From Acidovorax sp. SRB_14 (GTDB lineage Bacteria; Pseudomonadota; Gammaproteobacteria; Burkholderiales; Burkholderiaceae_C): 64,000 nt of DNA. The stretch is taken from the NCBI RefSeq assembly GCF_012932145.1, contig NZ_MWOK01000010.1, forward strand, positions 1-64,000. The letters are read 5' to 3'. The position numbers and the translations under genes are program-made. The notes beneath the pieces were generated by a model. The model saw only the letters and a program-made list of their open reading frames with translations. It did no database searches and had not been told where the DNA came from. Numbering within the stretch: position 1 is the first letter of the stretch; each line of letters opens with the position of its first letter. This document shows positions 45,684-54,021 of the stretch, in pieces.

Positions 45684-46858
45684 TTGAGATGCCAAAAAAA
45701 CCCACGCTTTCTGCCTATGTGTTCGTAGTGCCTTGGTCTCTGGAACATGTGGGCGGCGTCAACCAAGTCGTGATCAATCTGGCGACTGAAATGGACAGAG
45801 CCGGATCGTTCAAGCCTATCTTCCTGATTGATGACTGGGACGCACCGAAGCCCGTGTGGGAGAAATTTGGCAATGTTCCTGTTGTTCGGTGGAGAGTCCG
45901 AACCCTGACGCCGGCCATGAGCTTGAAGCAACGGATCATGTACGCCTTGTGGATGCTGAGGTTTCGGGCGTCATTCAAGCAGTTTTGTCTCGATTACCGT
46001 GTCGCGGCTATCAACCTGCACTACCCAGGCGCCAATGCGTTTTCGTTGACAGAAATGCTTAGCCAAATTGGCATGGAAGTGCCCGTCCTGCTTTCGTATC
46101 ACGGCACGGACCTGACTGCCATCGAAACAGCCTCGGCGAAGGAGCGCAAACAGTGGATGAAATTGGCCCACGACGTCAAAGCTGTCGTCGCCTGCTCAAA
46201 CGATCTAAGCCGCCGGATCCACGACATCATGGGACAACCAAAGAAACTCGTCGTCATTCACAACGGAGTGAATGCCGAAGCATTCATATCCCAGGCGGCC
46301 CGGTTACCTTCAGACCCTGCTGGACGAGTAATACTTTCGATAGGAAAGTTCGATAAACAGAAGGGGCAAGACGTTCTAATCAAGACGTTCTGTGAAATAT
46401 CGAGTGAATATCCAGATCTGACTTTGGTGTTATTGGGAGCATCAGGCCCAGAGCTCCATAATCTCCAGAGAATGTGTGAAACGGGAGGCATTACATCTAG
46501 GGTGTCCTTCTTATGCGACGTTCCACATGAAAAAATCGCAAACTATTTCAGCAAAGCCAGCATCTTCGTATTGCCATCGAGGCAGGAGGCCTTTGGCATC
46601 GTTGTGTTGGAAGCAGGCTGTTTCGCGCTACCTGTAATTGCATCCAAGGTAGGTGGCATCCCGGAGATCATCGACGATACGCTGACCGGGCTCCTTGTAA
46701 ATCCCGATCGACCTGGTGAACTGGCGAAAGCGCTTCGTTCCGTTCTGAACGACCCTGCAAAAGGAAGAGCCATGGGCCAGAAACTTCGACTGTGCGTGAT
46801 TCGCGAGTTCACTTGGACACGCGCGCACGATCAATACGTCCGGTTAGTGAACTCTTGA
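45680..46858 (+). CDS. glycosyltransferase family 4
   Basis: A 392-residue (or 389 from ATG 45,689) GT-B transferase: VGGVNQVVINLATEMDRAG, LSYHGTDLTAIE, NGVNAEAF, SIGKFDKQKGQDVLIK and EAFGIVVLEAGCFALPVIASKVGGIPE. The TTG at 45,680 overlaps the FemAB stop (TTGA), allowing coupling, and the ATG nine bases later is the other candidate. Base composition is noticeably more AT-rich than the preceding genes. Confidence 0.92.
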   Translation: MIEMPKKPTLSAYVFVVPWSLEHVGGVNQVVINLATEMDRAGSFKPIFLIDDWDAPKPVWEKFGNVPVVRWRVRTLTPAMSLKQRIMYALWMLRFRASFKQFCLDYRVAAINLHYPGANAFSLTEMLSQIGMEVPVLLSYHGTDLTAIETASAKERKQWMKLAHDVKAVVACSNDLSRRIHDIMGQPKKLVVIHNGVNAEAFISQAARLPSDPAGRVILSIGKFDKQKGQDVLIKTFCEISSEYPDLTLVLLGASGPELHNLQRMCETGGITSRVSFLCDVPHEKIANYFSKASIFVLPSRQEAFGIVVLEAGCFALPVIASKVGGIPEIIDDTLTGLLVNPDRPGELAKALRSVLNDPAKGRAMGQKLRLCVIREFTWTRAHDQYVRLVNS

Positions 46859-46916
46859 CACCGGTGCGAGCCATCGCCTGCGCACGGAATAAATGCAAAG
46901 AAGCCGGAGTTTGTTG

Positions 46917-48071
46917 ATGAACTGGTTCGCTCAACGTTTTGAACTGTCGCGTGGGGGCAGTCAGGACAACATCAGACCGATGGAAGGGCTGCGAGGTTTT
47001 GCTGTCTTTCTCGTATTTCTGGTTCACTATGTGTCGCTGGTTGAACCTTGGGTCGCCAAGGAATCAATCACCTGGATCATAAGCCATGCCATGCACACCA
47101 TAGGCAACAGCGGCGTGGATCTTTTTTTCGTCCTGAGTGGCTACTTGATCTATGGATCGCTGATGGATCGGCAGCAGCCCTTTCTAAGATTTATGTCAAG
47201 GCGCATCGAGCGAATCTATCCCGCGTTCTTGGTGGTTTTGCTCTTGTATCTGATGCTTTCATTCGCTTTTCCCAGTGAGAGCAAATTGCCTTCCACGTTC
47301 GCAGCAGGCAGTGTCTACCTCATCCAAAATGTGCTTTTGCTCCCAGGCATTTTTCCGATCGAGCCCATCATCACCGTTGCTTGGTCGCTGAGCTATGAAA
47401 TGCTGTACTACTTAGCAATCCCGGGCGTGATCATGCTTTTGAATCTGCACCACCGCAGTGCTGTTTGGCGCACAACGTTTTTTCTTGTCGTCACTTTAGC
47501 GACTACGATTTACTGCGCATTGAATGGCGGGCACATGCGACTTGTCATGTTCATTGCAGGCATCCTCCTTTTTGAAAGCACCAGAGCCACCGCTTTATCC
47601 ACTCCCTCAAGTCCGCTCGCCTTGCTGCTACTGGTGGCTGGTCTTTTGGCTCTGCTGCTGCCCCTGGGTGGGTCTGTGGGAAACGCCTTCAAAGTTTTGG
47701 TCCTGTTCTTTGCATTTTTCACAACCTGTCTGACTTGCTTCAAAAATCCTTCGGGAGGGCTCGCGCAAGCGTTCACCTGGACACCGCTTCGCTGGTTGGG
47801 AAACATAAGCTACTCTTACTACCTGATACACGGCCTTGCCCTCAAGTCAGCCTTTCTTATTCTTGCGAGCGTATTTCCCAGCGCTGTTCTGGGACCATGG
47901 TTCTTCTGGCTGCTTCTTCCCATCGCATTTTTGATGACTCTGCCCCCCTCAGCTGCCCTGTATCTGCTTGTGGAGAGACCGCTTTCGATCAAACCTCCTA
48001 ACCCATCCCTCATAGTCAGTCACCACAGTGCGGACGATCCATCGCCCATCGTACGAGGGCATGAGACCTGA
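46917..48071 (+). CDS. acyltransferase 3 family (OafA-like) membrane protein
   Basis: A 384-residue inner-membrane acyltransferase with about ten transmembrane segments. Typical features are IRPMEGLRGFAVFLVFLVHY, the NSGVDLFFVLSGYLIYG motif, RRIERIYPAF and TVAWSLSYEMLYYL. It probably O-acetylates the polysaccharide. The ATG at 46,917 has GGAG 9 bases upstream; an in-frame ATG 24 bases earlier lacks one. It is AT-richer than the surrounding locus. Confidence 0.92.
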   Translation: MNWFAQRFELSRGGSQDNIRPMEGLRGFAVFLVFLVHYVSLVEPWVAKESITWIISHAMHTIGNSGVDLFFVLSGYLIYGSLMDRQQPFLRFMSRRIERIYPAFLVVLLLYLMLSFAFPSESKLPSTFAAGSVYLIQNVLLLPGIFPIEPIITVAWSLSYEMLYYLAIPGVIMLLNLHHRSAVWRTTFFLVVTLATTIYCALNGGHMRLVMFIAGILLFESTRATALSTPSSPLALLLLVAGLLALLLPLGGSVGNAFKVLVLFFAFFTTCLTCFKNPSGGLAQAFTWTPLRWLGNISYSYYLIHGLALKSAFLILASVFPSAVLGPWFFWLLLPIAFLMTLPPSAALYLLVERPLSIKPPNPSLIVSHHSADDPSPIVRGHET

Positions 48072-48114
48072 TGGGCTACAGCGCTCGACCGACACCACAA
48101 AGAACGGATGATCC

Positions 48115-48963
48115 ATGAATTGGGAACTCATCAAGAGAAAAGAAGGCAAAAATGGCACTGGCAACTGGGGAGATTTCGATCTCCCGCTGGATGCCATTTT
48201 CGAGGCTGCAGCCAACTGGAAAAAGGAAGTTGGCAACGAGCAAAAGCTCTGGCTTTGCTGGAACATTTCGCATCGATGGTCCTTGCTGCAGCAGCGCATG
48301 GTGCTTGAAGCGGGGTGGACTCCGGTGGTGGGCCACGACCCCAACTGTCAGCCAGAGCAACTCACGACCCTGCCTGGCTCGATCTTTATCGACTTCGGCA
48401 AAGAGCTCAAACTCAAAGTTGTGTGGCCACACTTCCCGCTGGAATTCGCCTTTTTGTGGGCTCCAAAACTTGCCTTCTGGCACGCTGATCTATTGATGCC
48501 CATGGAGAAGATGCACAAGTTTTCCTCCCAGTTTGACGCCCTTGAGAATGGTCAGATGGCTGCCGTTCATTCCACCGGTGGATTGCGTCATTACTTCAAT
48601 CGCAAGACACATCGTTACTGGGAACTTCTCGGCTGCACCACGGAGGCGGCCAGCAGACATCAATTTGAAAAGGGCTGCGGCTGGTGGCGAAACTTTCACA
48701 TTCATCCCAATGGCCCGCCCGAAGAGAAAGCACTGCGGGCAGAGTATTGGTACGACAGTGGCGTGGGCATCTCTTACTGGGAGCAGCAGTACAAGCAGCG
48801 TGTCGTGAGGTTGCACGAACGAGAATTGACTGCTGGCCACTGCAGTGAGATTGGCTACAAGAACTACAAGAAATCGAACCACAAAGGCCTGGAGCTGGAC
48901 CTTAACTTCAACCTGGATTTGATGGCCCGAAAAATGGGACTGGAAGCCATGCTGCCAGCTTGA
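48115..48963 (+). CDS. protein of unknown function, possible glycosyltransferase-like
   Basis: A 282-residue soluble, aromatic-rich protein with many Trp and His residues and no signal peptide or membrane segment. KLWLCWNISHRWSLLQQRMV near 44-63 and APKLAFWHADLLMPMEKM near 117-133 loosely resemble a GT-A fold with a His-Ala-Asp site, but no standard family is recognisable. It is the last gene of the FemAB operon (43-base gap after the acyltransferase) and meets the methyltransferase gene tail to tail with 15 bases between. The function is unassigned. Confidence 0.75.
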   Translation: MNWELIKRKEGKNGTGNWGDFDLPLDAIFEAAANWKKEVGNEQKLWLCWNISHRWSLLQQRMVLEAGWTPVVGHDPNCQPEQLTTLPGSIFIDFGKELKLKVVWPHFPLEFAFLWAPKLAFWHADLLMPMEKMHKFSSQFDALENGQMAAVHSTGGLRHYFNRKTHRYWELLGCTTEAASRHQFEKGCGWWRNFHIHPNGPPEEKALRAEYWYDSGVGISYWEQQYKQRVVRLHERELTAGHCSEIGYKNYKKSNHKGLELDLNFNLDLMARKMGLEAMLPA

Positions 48964-48978
48964 TTCAACGGTGCCGTG

Positions 48979-49698
48979 TCACGCGCGGCGGCGAAACACC
49001 GCAGATCCCGCCTTGGTGAACTGGTGCTCGAATACAGGCTCGCTCATGAAAAGTTCCGACTGGGTCGGATTGCTGTAGACCACCCAGACATCCTGCGAAT
49101 GCGTTGACATCGCTCTGACCCACACGTCGATCACCTGGCGCATCACACTGGCGCCAAATGGGTTGTAGAGATAGCAGACAACGGGCACCAATGGAGGTCG
49201 GTATTGCGCCGCATCACCGCACAGCAACTTGATGCGATCCACGTTGGGCCATCGGTCGCGTGCTGCCGCAAGGTTCTTTTGTGCAGTTTGATGCAGCTCA
49301 TCCGAGAATTCAACGCCGGTGATGGTCTGAAAGCCGGCCTGCGCAGCCAGCAGCAAGGCCCTGCCCTTTCCGGAACCCAAATCGACAAAGGCGTAGTCGG
49401 CAAGCCTAATAGGTAAAGCCTCCATCACGGATCGAAACTGCGCCTCATCAATGGGTTGGTAGGGTTCGGCGCTTTCGCCAACAGTCCCCGTGTAGCCAAG
49501 CTCGCTCAAGTAAACCGCCCGCTGGGTTTCCACCCCGGGAATATGGTCCACCGAACTGCGTGGCATTCTCAGGGAGCCATGGCGCATCCAATGCTTGGTG
49601 TAGTAGCGCAGATTGTGAAGTAACAAGGGACCGAACATGCGCCAGCCGTGCCGGCGCCAAGCATTCCGCATCCGCTTGATTATTGCTCGCAGTTTCAT
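48979..49698 (-). CDS. class I SAM-dependent methyltransferase
   Basis: A 239-residue methyltransferase. Motif I is FVDLGSGKGRALLLAA, followed by GVEFSDELHQTA (acidic residue at the ribose) and LYNPFGASVMRQVI. The basic N-terminus (RMRNAWRRHGWRMFG) suggests membrane or nucleic-acid contact. In this context it probably methylates a sugar or lipid of the EPS pathway; it is the last gene of the long minus-strand block from 64,000. Confidence 0.88.
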   Translation of the reverse strand: MKLRAIIKRMRNAWRRHGWRMFGPLLLHNLRYYTKHWMRHGSLRMPRSSVDHIPGVETQRAVYLSELGYTGTVGESAEPYQPIDEAQFRSVMEALPIRLADYAFVDLGSGKGRALLLAAQAGFQTITGVEFSDELHQTAQKNLAAARDRWPNVDRIKLLCGDAAQYRPPLVPVVCYLYNPFGASVMRQVIDVWVRAMSTHSQDVWVVYSNPTQSELFMSEPVFEHQFTKAGSAVFRRRA

Positions 49699-49753
49699 CG
49701 TTCATCATCCCATTCAGAAGTTCGTCACAGGACAAAAACAGGGTACACGCAGC

Positions 49754-50770
49754 TCAGGTCAACCGATTGGCGATCTGCACCAGTTTACGCACCAACGGCC
49801 GCGCGAAGCCAAGTTGAGGGATGCGGGTCTGGGTGTCCGTCACCAAGTCGACCGGCCGCAACGAATTGGCCAACTCGCCCAAAGTCGACACCTCGAAGCG
49901 ATCGTTGTGTGCCATCAAATGATCCAGGAGCGCCGTGAAACGATTCATAACGACCCTATCGGGCCGCAGGTCTTGATACTGCGCGTCTCGGCTCTTGACG
50001 AAGCTGAAGCAATGAAGCACCAGCACCACATGCTCCATGCCCGCTTGTTGAGCTTGCTCCAGCGATGAACGAAGCTCCCAGCTGCTCATCGAGGTTGGGT
50101 CCAGTGGGCGCAGCCCCTCGCGAAGCCGGGGCTCAGGCAGCATCTGGTGGGCCAGGGTCACGGGCAGCTCGAACATGCCGTCGACAACCTGCAAGGCATT
50201 TACTTTCAGACTGGTTTCATCGAATGAGCCCTTTCCCTTCACGACATGGTTGTAGCTCGAGTCGAGAACTATGCCTTGTTGAAGCAGATCCGCGAGCAGT
50301 TCCCGACTGCATGCCCAATTGCCTGCTCGAAAGACGCGTGGGCGCTCGCCCACCAGGCGCTCGAAGATCTCACAGGCCTGGGCCAGCGTGCGCCGCCGTT
50401 CAACGTCCTCAAGGCGCACCAGATCGTCGGTGCGTCGGGTAATTAGCGTGCCTTGCGCCAGCTGCTGCGCGTAGAAGTGGAAGTTGAGGTGGGTGTGCAG
50501 CTGCACATCCTGGCCATGATCCTTGAGATACGCCATCCAACGCCTGCTGTCATCTTCCCCGAACACCTGAGAGGCAAACACTTCTGCGAAGAAAGTGGCT
50601 TTGAAATTTCGCTTGACGAGTTGCTGGCAGATCCAACCAATGCCATGGTCCGCACCACCGATCCGGCAGTGGATCCGCCGGTCTGAGGGCACTGGCCTTA
50701 GCGTGGGATCGGACCACGCGCCGCCCATACTGTTTTCGGTATCGACAGTGAAGTAGACCTTAGTCTTCAT
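49754..50770 (-). CDS. polysaccharide deacetylase-like protein
   Basis: A 338-residue NodB-type deacetylase-like protein. VYFTVDTE (5-12) supplies the metal/catalytic Asp and VQLHTHLN (89-96) the His pair, with FRAGNWACSRELL later. There is no signal peptide, so it acts in the cytoplasm unless secreted otherwise. It may remove N-acetyl groups from a lipid-linked intermediate. It resembles but is shorter in motifs than the classical XrtA-associated deacetylase. Confidence 0.82.
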   Translation of the reverse strand: MKTKVYFTVDTENSMGGAWSDPTLRPVPSDRRIHCRIGGADHGIGWICQQLVKRNFKATFFAEVFASQVFGEDDSRRWMAYLKDHGQDVQLHTHLNFHFYAQQLAQGTLITRRTDDLVRLEDVERRRTLAQACEIFERLVGERPRVFRAGNWACSRELLADLLQQGIVLDSSYNHVVKGKGSFDETSLKVNALQVVDGMFELPVTLAHQMLPEPRLREGLRPLDPTSMSSWELRSSLEQAQQAGMEHVVLVLHCFSFVKSRDAQYQDLRPDRVVMNRFTALLDHLMAHNDRFEVSTLGELANSLRPVDLVTDTQTRIPQLGFARPLVRKLVQIANRLT

Positions 50771-50794
50771 GAGTCAGATGCTTTCCTCGTGACT

Positions 50795-51739
50795 TCAACT
50801 CATTGCACGGATCAAACGCTTAATCCGTGACTTCATACCCACAGCTTCAAAGAGTCGCCCAAGACCTTCATTGACCAGAGACAAACTTCGATGCAGACCC
50901 ACCAACAGCATGTTGAACGCAGTCATTCGGAACAGATACAGATCGACATACTCGACCTTGCAGTTGGCAAACATGGACTTGTAGAGTGCCTCCCCCGGAC
51001 CAAAGTCCAGGAACTTGCAATTCGGAATGGCGTGCGCATCTTTGGTGATGTGGTACAGCAAAACGGTGCCGGGCGACAGATCCGCGCTTTCGGGCAGATA
51101 TCCGACGACTTCGTACTTGAGCACATCACCGGACACGCTGCACCAAGCGTAGGCAACAGGATGGTCACCATCGTGCAATAGATAGCCCCTGGCCCTACCC
51201 TCGCGTGCGAGTTTGTCCAGGTGGGCAACAAAAGCATCGTCCGTGGGCAGTCCGCTCTTGAGCAGTTTGTGCTGATAGGTCTGCTCAGAGATGCGCAACG
51301 CTTCGCGGTGGAACCGGGGCATGTCTGCGGGTGAGGTCATCAGTTCGACGCCGTTGCTTCCTTGTTGCCTTTCTGTGAACCGCTTCACAGTGCGGCGGAG
51401 GTTCTGCCGGGACTTCCCCGTGAACTTGCTGAAGTAAGCATCCCACGATTGCTGGATTTCGATGAAATGATGGACATCGCGATTGCGCACGTAGCGCAGC
51501 CAGCGGCCATACCTACCAATGCCTACATCAAAGTGGGCCGGCTGAATCCTTCGGCACAGAACGCCAACTGCATCCGCACTCAGAAGTACCTCGTAAGCCT
51601 CTGGCGCCTGCGGACTCGCAACCGTACCAAGATCGCGTTGTTCAATGACGGCCAAGCGGGGATACCACATACCGATCGCCCATTCCCCCAGCAGGAACCG
51701 CAGGCCGATCTTTCGTGGAACGATGAGTGGGTTGTTCAT
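50795..51739 (-). CDS. GNAT/FemAB-like acyltransferase
   Basis: A 314-residue protein with a FemAB/CelD-like fold: WDAYFSKFTGKSRQNLRRTVKRF, FHREALRISEQTYQHKLL, GYLLHDGDHPVAYAWCSV and LDFGPGEALYKSMFAN. It is the third FemAB-type protein of the locus. Its ATG overlaps the stop of the deacetylase-glycosyltransferase fusion (ATGA), implying coupled synthesis and perhaps sequential action on the same glycan. Confidence 0.85.
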   Translation of the reverse strand: MNNPLIVPRKIGLRFLLGEWAIGMWYPRLAVIEQRDLGTVASPQAPEAYEVLLSADAVGVLCRRIQPAHFDVGIGRYGRWLRYVRNRDVHHFIEIQQSWDAYFSKFTGKSRQNLRRTVKRFTERQQGSNGVELMTSPADMPRFHREALRISEQTYQHKLLKSGLPTDDAFVAHLDKLAREGRARGYLLHDGDHPVAYAWCSVSGDVLKYEVVGYLPESADLSPGTVLLYHITKDAHAIPNCKFLDFGPGEALYKSMFANCKVEYVDLYLFRMTAFNMLLVGLHRSLSLVNEGLGRLFEAVGMKSRIKRLIRAMS

Positions 51740-54021
51740 GGCTGGCGCACGTCTTGGCCCATCTGGCTGGCCGGCTGTACGTTCGAACGCACCTGATCGA
51801 GCACATCGGCCAGCAATCTCGCCTGGTCCTTCCGTGAGTACCGCTTGATCTGGGCGATGTTATCGTGCGAGATATCGACTCCTCCTGACGCCGTGAACTC
51901 GGCGTGAAGTTTCAAAAGCTTATGCATCACCTGCTTCGACGAATCGATGGAGGCCAGCTCGACACATTTGAAGGTTTCGAGCTTGCGAGCCGTATCGCCT
52001 TCGAAGTCGATCAATCCCAGGATGGCGCGGCCGGTGCGCAGGTACTCGTATATCTTTGCGGGGATCTGTGGATTGAATGCCCTGCCTTGAAACACTAACA
52101 AGACATCACTGCCCAACATTTCCGAGATGGCGTCCGCATACGAAATCGGAGGCAAGCACTCGACGATGTCATCGATGTCGTGCAGACGGGCCAAAGCCAT
52201 GACTTCCGATTCGTGTCGCGCTGCGCGAAAGCGGATCTTAAGAGAGGCACGAGGCAACAGGCCTTGCTCAACAATCAGCTTCACGGCTTCAAAAAGTGCT
52301 CCTGGATCGCGCTCCTGCGGATAAATGACGCCGCTATGCAAGAGCATGAATTGATTTACCGGAACGCCCACGCGGACTGGATGCGCCGAGGTGAACACAT
52401 CTTCGTCGTAACCGTTTTCAATCACCACGCACTTGTTGGCTTTGTCCGGGTAGCGTAATTGAAACGTCTGGCGCGCGCGCTCGGTGGTGAACACGCAAAA
52501 CTTCGCATTCTGCATGGCGTAGGCCTCAATCCCCTCCCAGAGGCGCCGTTGCAACTTGCCCGATGGATAGCCTGGACTGAGCATCGGATCTCTGAAATCG
52601 GCCACCCACGGCAAACCGGTCAAACGATGCAGGGTCGCACCAATCAAGTGGGCACTTGCAATCGGATAAGTGCTCCAAATGAGTTGTGGACGCTCACGCC
52701 GGATTTCCCGCAAACCGGCCAGCGTCCCACCCAACCACCAACTGGACCAGCGATCGGGCAGGGCGAGTACATCGAGGTACTTTCGCTTGAAGCTCAGGTG
52801 CCGGGCGGCATCCAGGGCAAAGGCGCGAACCACCCGCGTGGTAGGGGGAATCTGCCGCAAGAGATCGCTACTGCATTCCTCGTACGCACGAGGATGGGCA
52901 CTCAACACGGTCGGCTGCCAGCCACTGGAGGGCAAGTGCTTGACGAAATTGAGGGTGCGCTGGATGCCGCTGCTGCCTGCCTGGGGTGGAAAATGGAAGG
53001 CAACCATCATCGCCCGGCGCCCGGCCGGCTCATCAACCACCAAGGTCTTGGGACGTTGACACAGGTTTCTTATGAGCTGTAATGCCATGCGGGTTGGCGA
53101 CGGCCCCCAAGGCGTAAAGCGTGGAATCTGGAACGGCGATGTGCCCGCCGTTGCAACACCTCGATGCGTCGTCAATGCATGCGCGTAGCCAGCCCGCTGC
53201 ACCATGGCAATGTGCTCCGGGCCAAAGTCCTTGCCAGGTATTCCATTGGGATATGCGAATGCCGACACACGACCTCGAATTCGTGCTTCCAGGTCTTCAC
53301 GCGCACCCGCGATCTCACGGTACGCAAAGTCCTGTTCACAACGGCTCAGTATGGGGTGGGTGACCGAATGTCCACCAATGCCAAAGCCCTTCGCATGGAT
53401 GGCCCGAAGATCATCGGCGGACATTACCGGGACATTATGGCGCTGCGCTCCGACATGAGCTTCCAGTTGCTCGAGCATGCGCTCTTTGCTCTCAGGGGGC
53501 TGGTACTTGAGAAAGGCATCCAGTTGGCGAATCGCGTGCTGGCGATGGAACGCTGAGTCCAGCCGGATCGGCTGTAGCCCGGAGCCCTGCAGGAGCAAGG
53601 GCGCCAAGCTGTCAGGTGCGCGCTCTATTGCATAAAGGATTCGCTCGTTCCACATCGGCAGGCCATTGAACTGACCGGTGGTCACGAAAAAAGTGGCGTG
53701 AACACCGCGGCGCTCCAGCACGGGGACCACATTGGCCAACCACTCGGGGTAGCCATCATCGAAAGTGATGCAGGCTGAGCGCGGGGGTAGCTTGTCCGTT
53801 TGCAGTGCAGAAATGGCCTCCTGCAGCGGCAGGATGCGAAAAAAATGCATGGCCGCATCGAGAATACGCTCGAAACCGGCGAGATTTAGCTCGCCGGGAT
53901 CCAGGATATGGGCATGCTTGGGTACCTTGTGGAACAGCAGCACCGTGAGCTTGCCGCGGGAGATCAGGTTGAAAAGCGGCGCCATTGTGCAATCAGATTC
54001 ACAAGCGCTGATGGGTTGCAT
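51736..54021 (-). CDS. polysaccharide deacetylase-glycosyltransferase fusion protein
   Basis: A 761-residue two-domain protein. Residues about 25-320 are a NodB-type deacetylase: LLFHKVP, ITFDDGYPEW (85-94), GGHSVTHP (216-223) and AFAYPNG. Residues about 337-740 are a GT4-like GT-B glycosyltransferase: VAFHFPPQAGSSGIQR, WVADFRDPM, the donor-site VIENGYDEDVF and PAKIYEYLRTGRAILGLI. There is no signal peptide. Joining the two suggests deacetylation tied to sugar transfer. The first ATG (54,021) overlaps the upstream gene by 23 bases; an ATG at 53,985 is the alternative start. The two halves are separate proteins in most loci I know. Confidence 0.87.
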   Translation of the reverse strand: MQPISACESDCTMAPLFNLISRGKLTVLLFHKVPKHAHILDPGELNLAGFERILDAAMHFFRILPLQEAISALQTDKLPPRSACITFDDGYPEWLANVVPVLERRGVHATFFVTTGQFNGLPMWNERILYAIERAPDSLAPLLLQGSGLQPIRLDSAFHRQHAIRQLDAFLKYQPPESKERMLEQLEAHVGAQRHNVPVMSADDLRAIHAKGFGIGGHSVTHPILSRCEQDFAYREIAGAREDLEARIRGRVSAFAYPNGIPGKDFGPEHIAMVQRAGYAHALTTHRGVATAGTSPFQIPRFTPWGPSPTRMALQLIRNLCQRPKTLVVDEPAGRRAMMVAFHFPPQAGSSGIQRTLNFVKHLPSSGWQPTVLSAHPRAYEECSSDLLRQIPPTTRVVRAFALDAARHLSFKRKYLDVLALPDRWSSWWLGGTLAGLREIRRERPQLIWSTYPIASAHLIGATLHRLTGLPWVADFRDPMLSPGYPSGKLQRRLWEGIEAYAMQNAKFCVFTTERARQTFQLRYPDKANKCVVIENGYDEDVFTSAHPVRVGVPVNQFMLLHSGVIYPQERDPGALFEAVKLIVEQGLLPRASLKIRFRAARHESEVMALARLHDIDDIVECLPPISYADAISEMLGSDVLLVFQGRAFNPQIPAKIYEYLRTGRAILGLIDFEGDTARKLETFKCVELASIDSSKQVMHKLLKLHAEFTASGGVDISHDNIAQIKRYSRKDQARLLADVLDQVRSNVQPASQMGQDVRQP

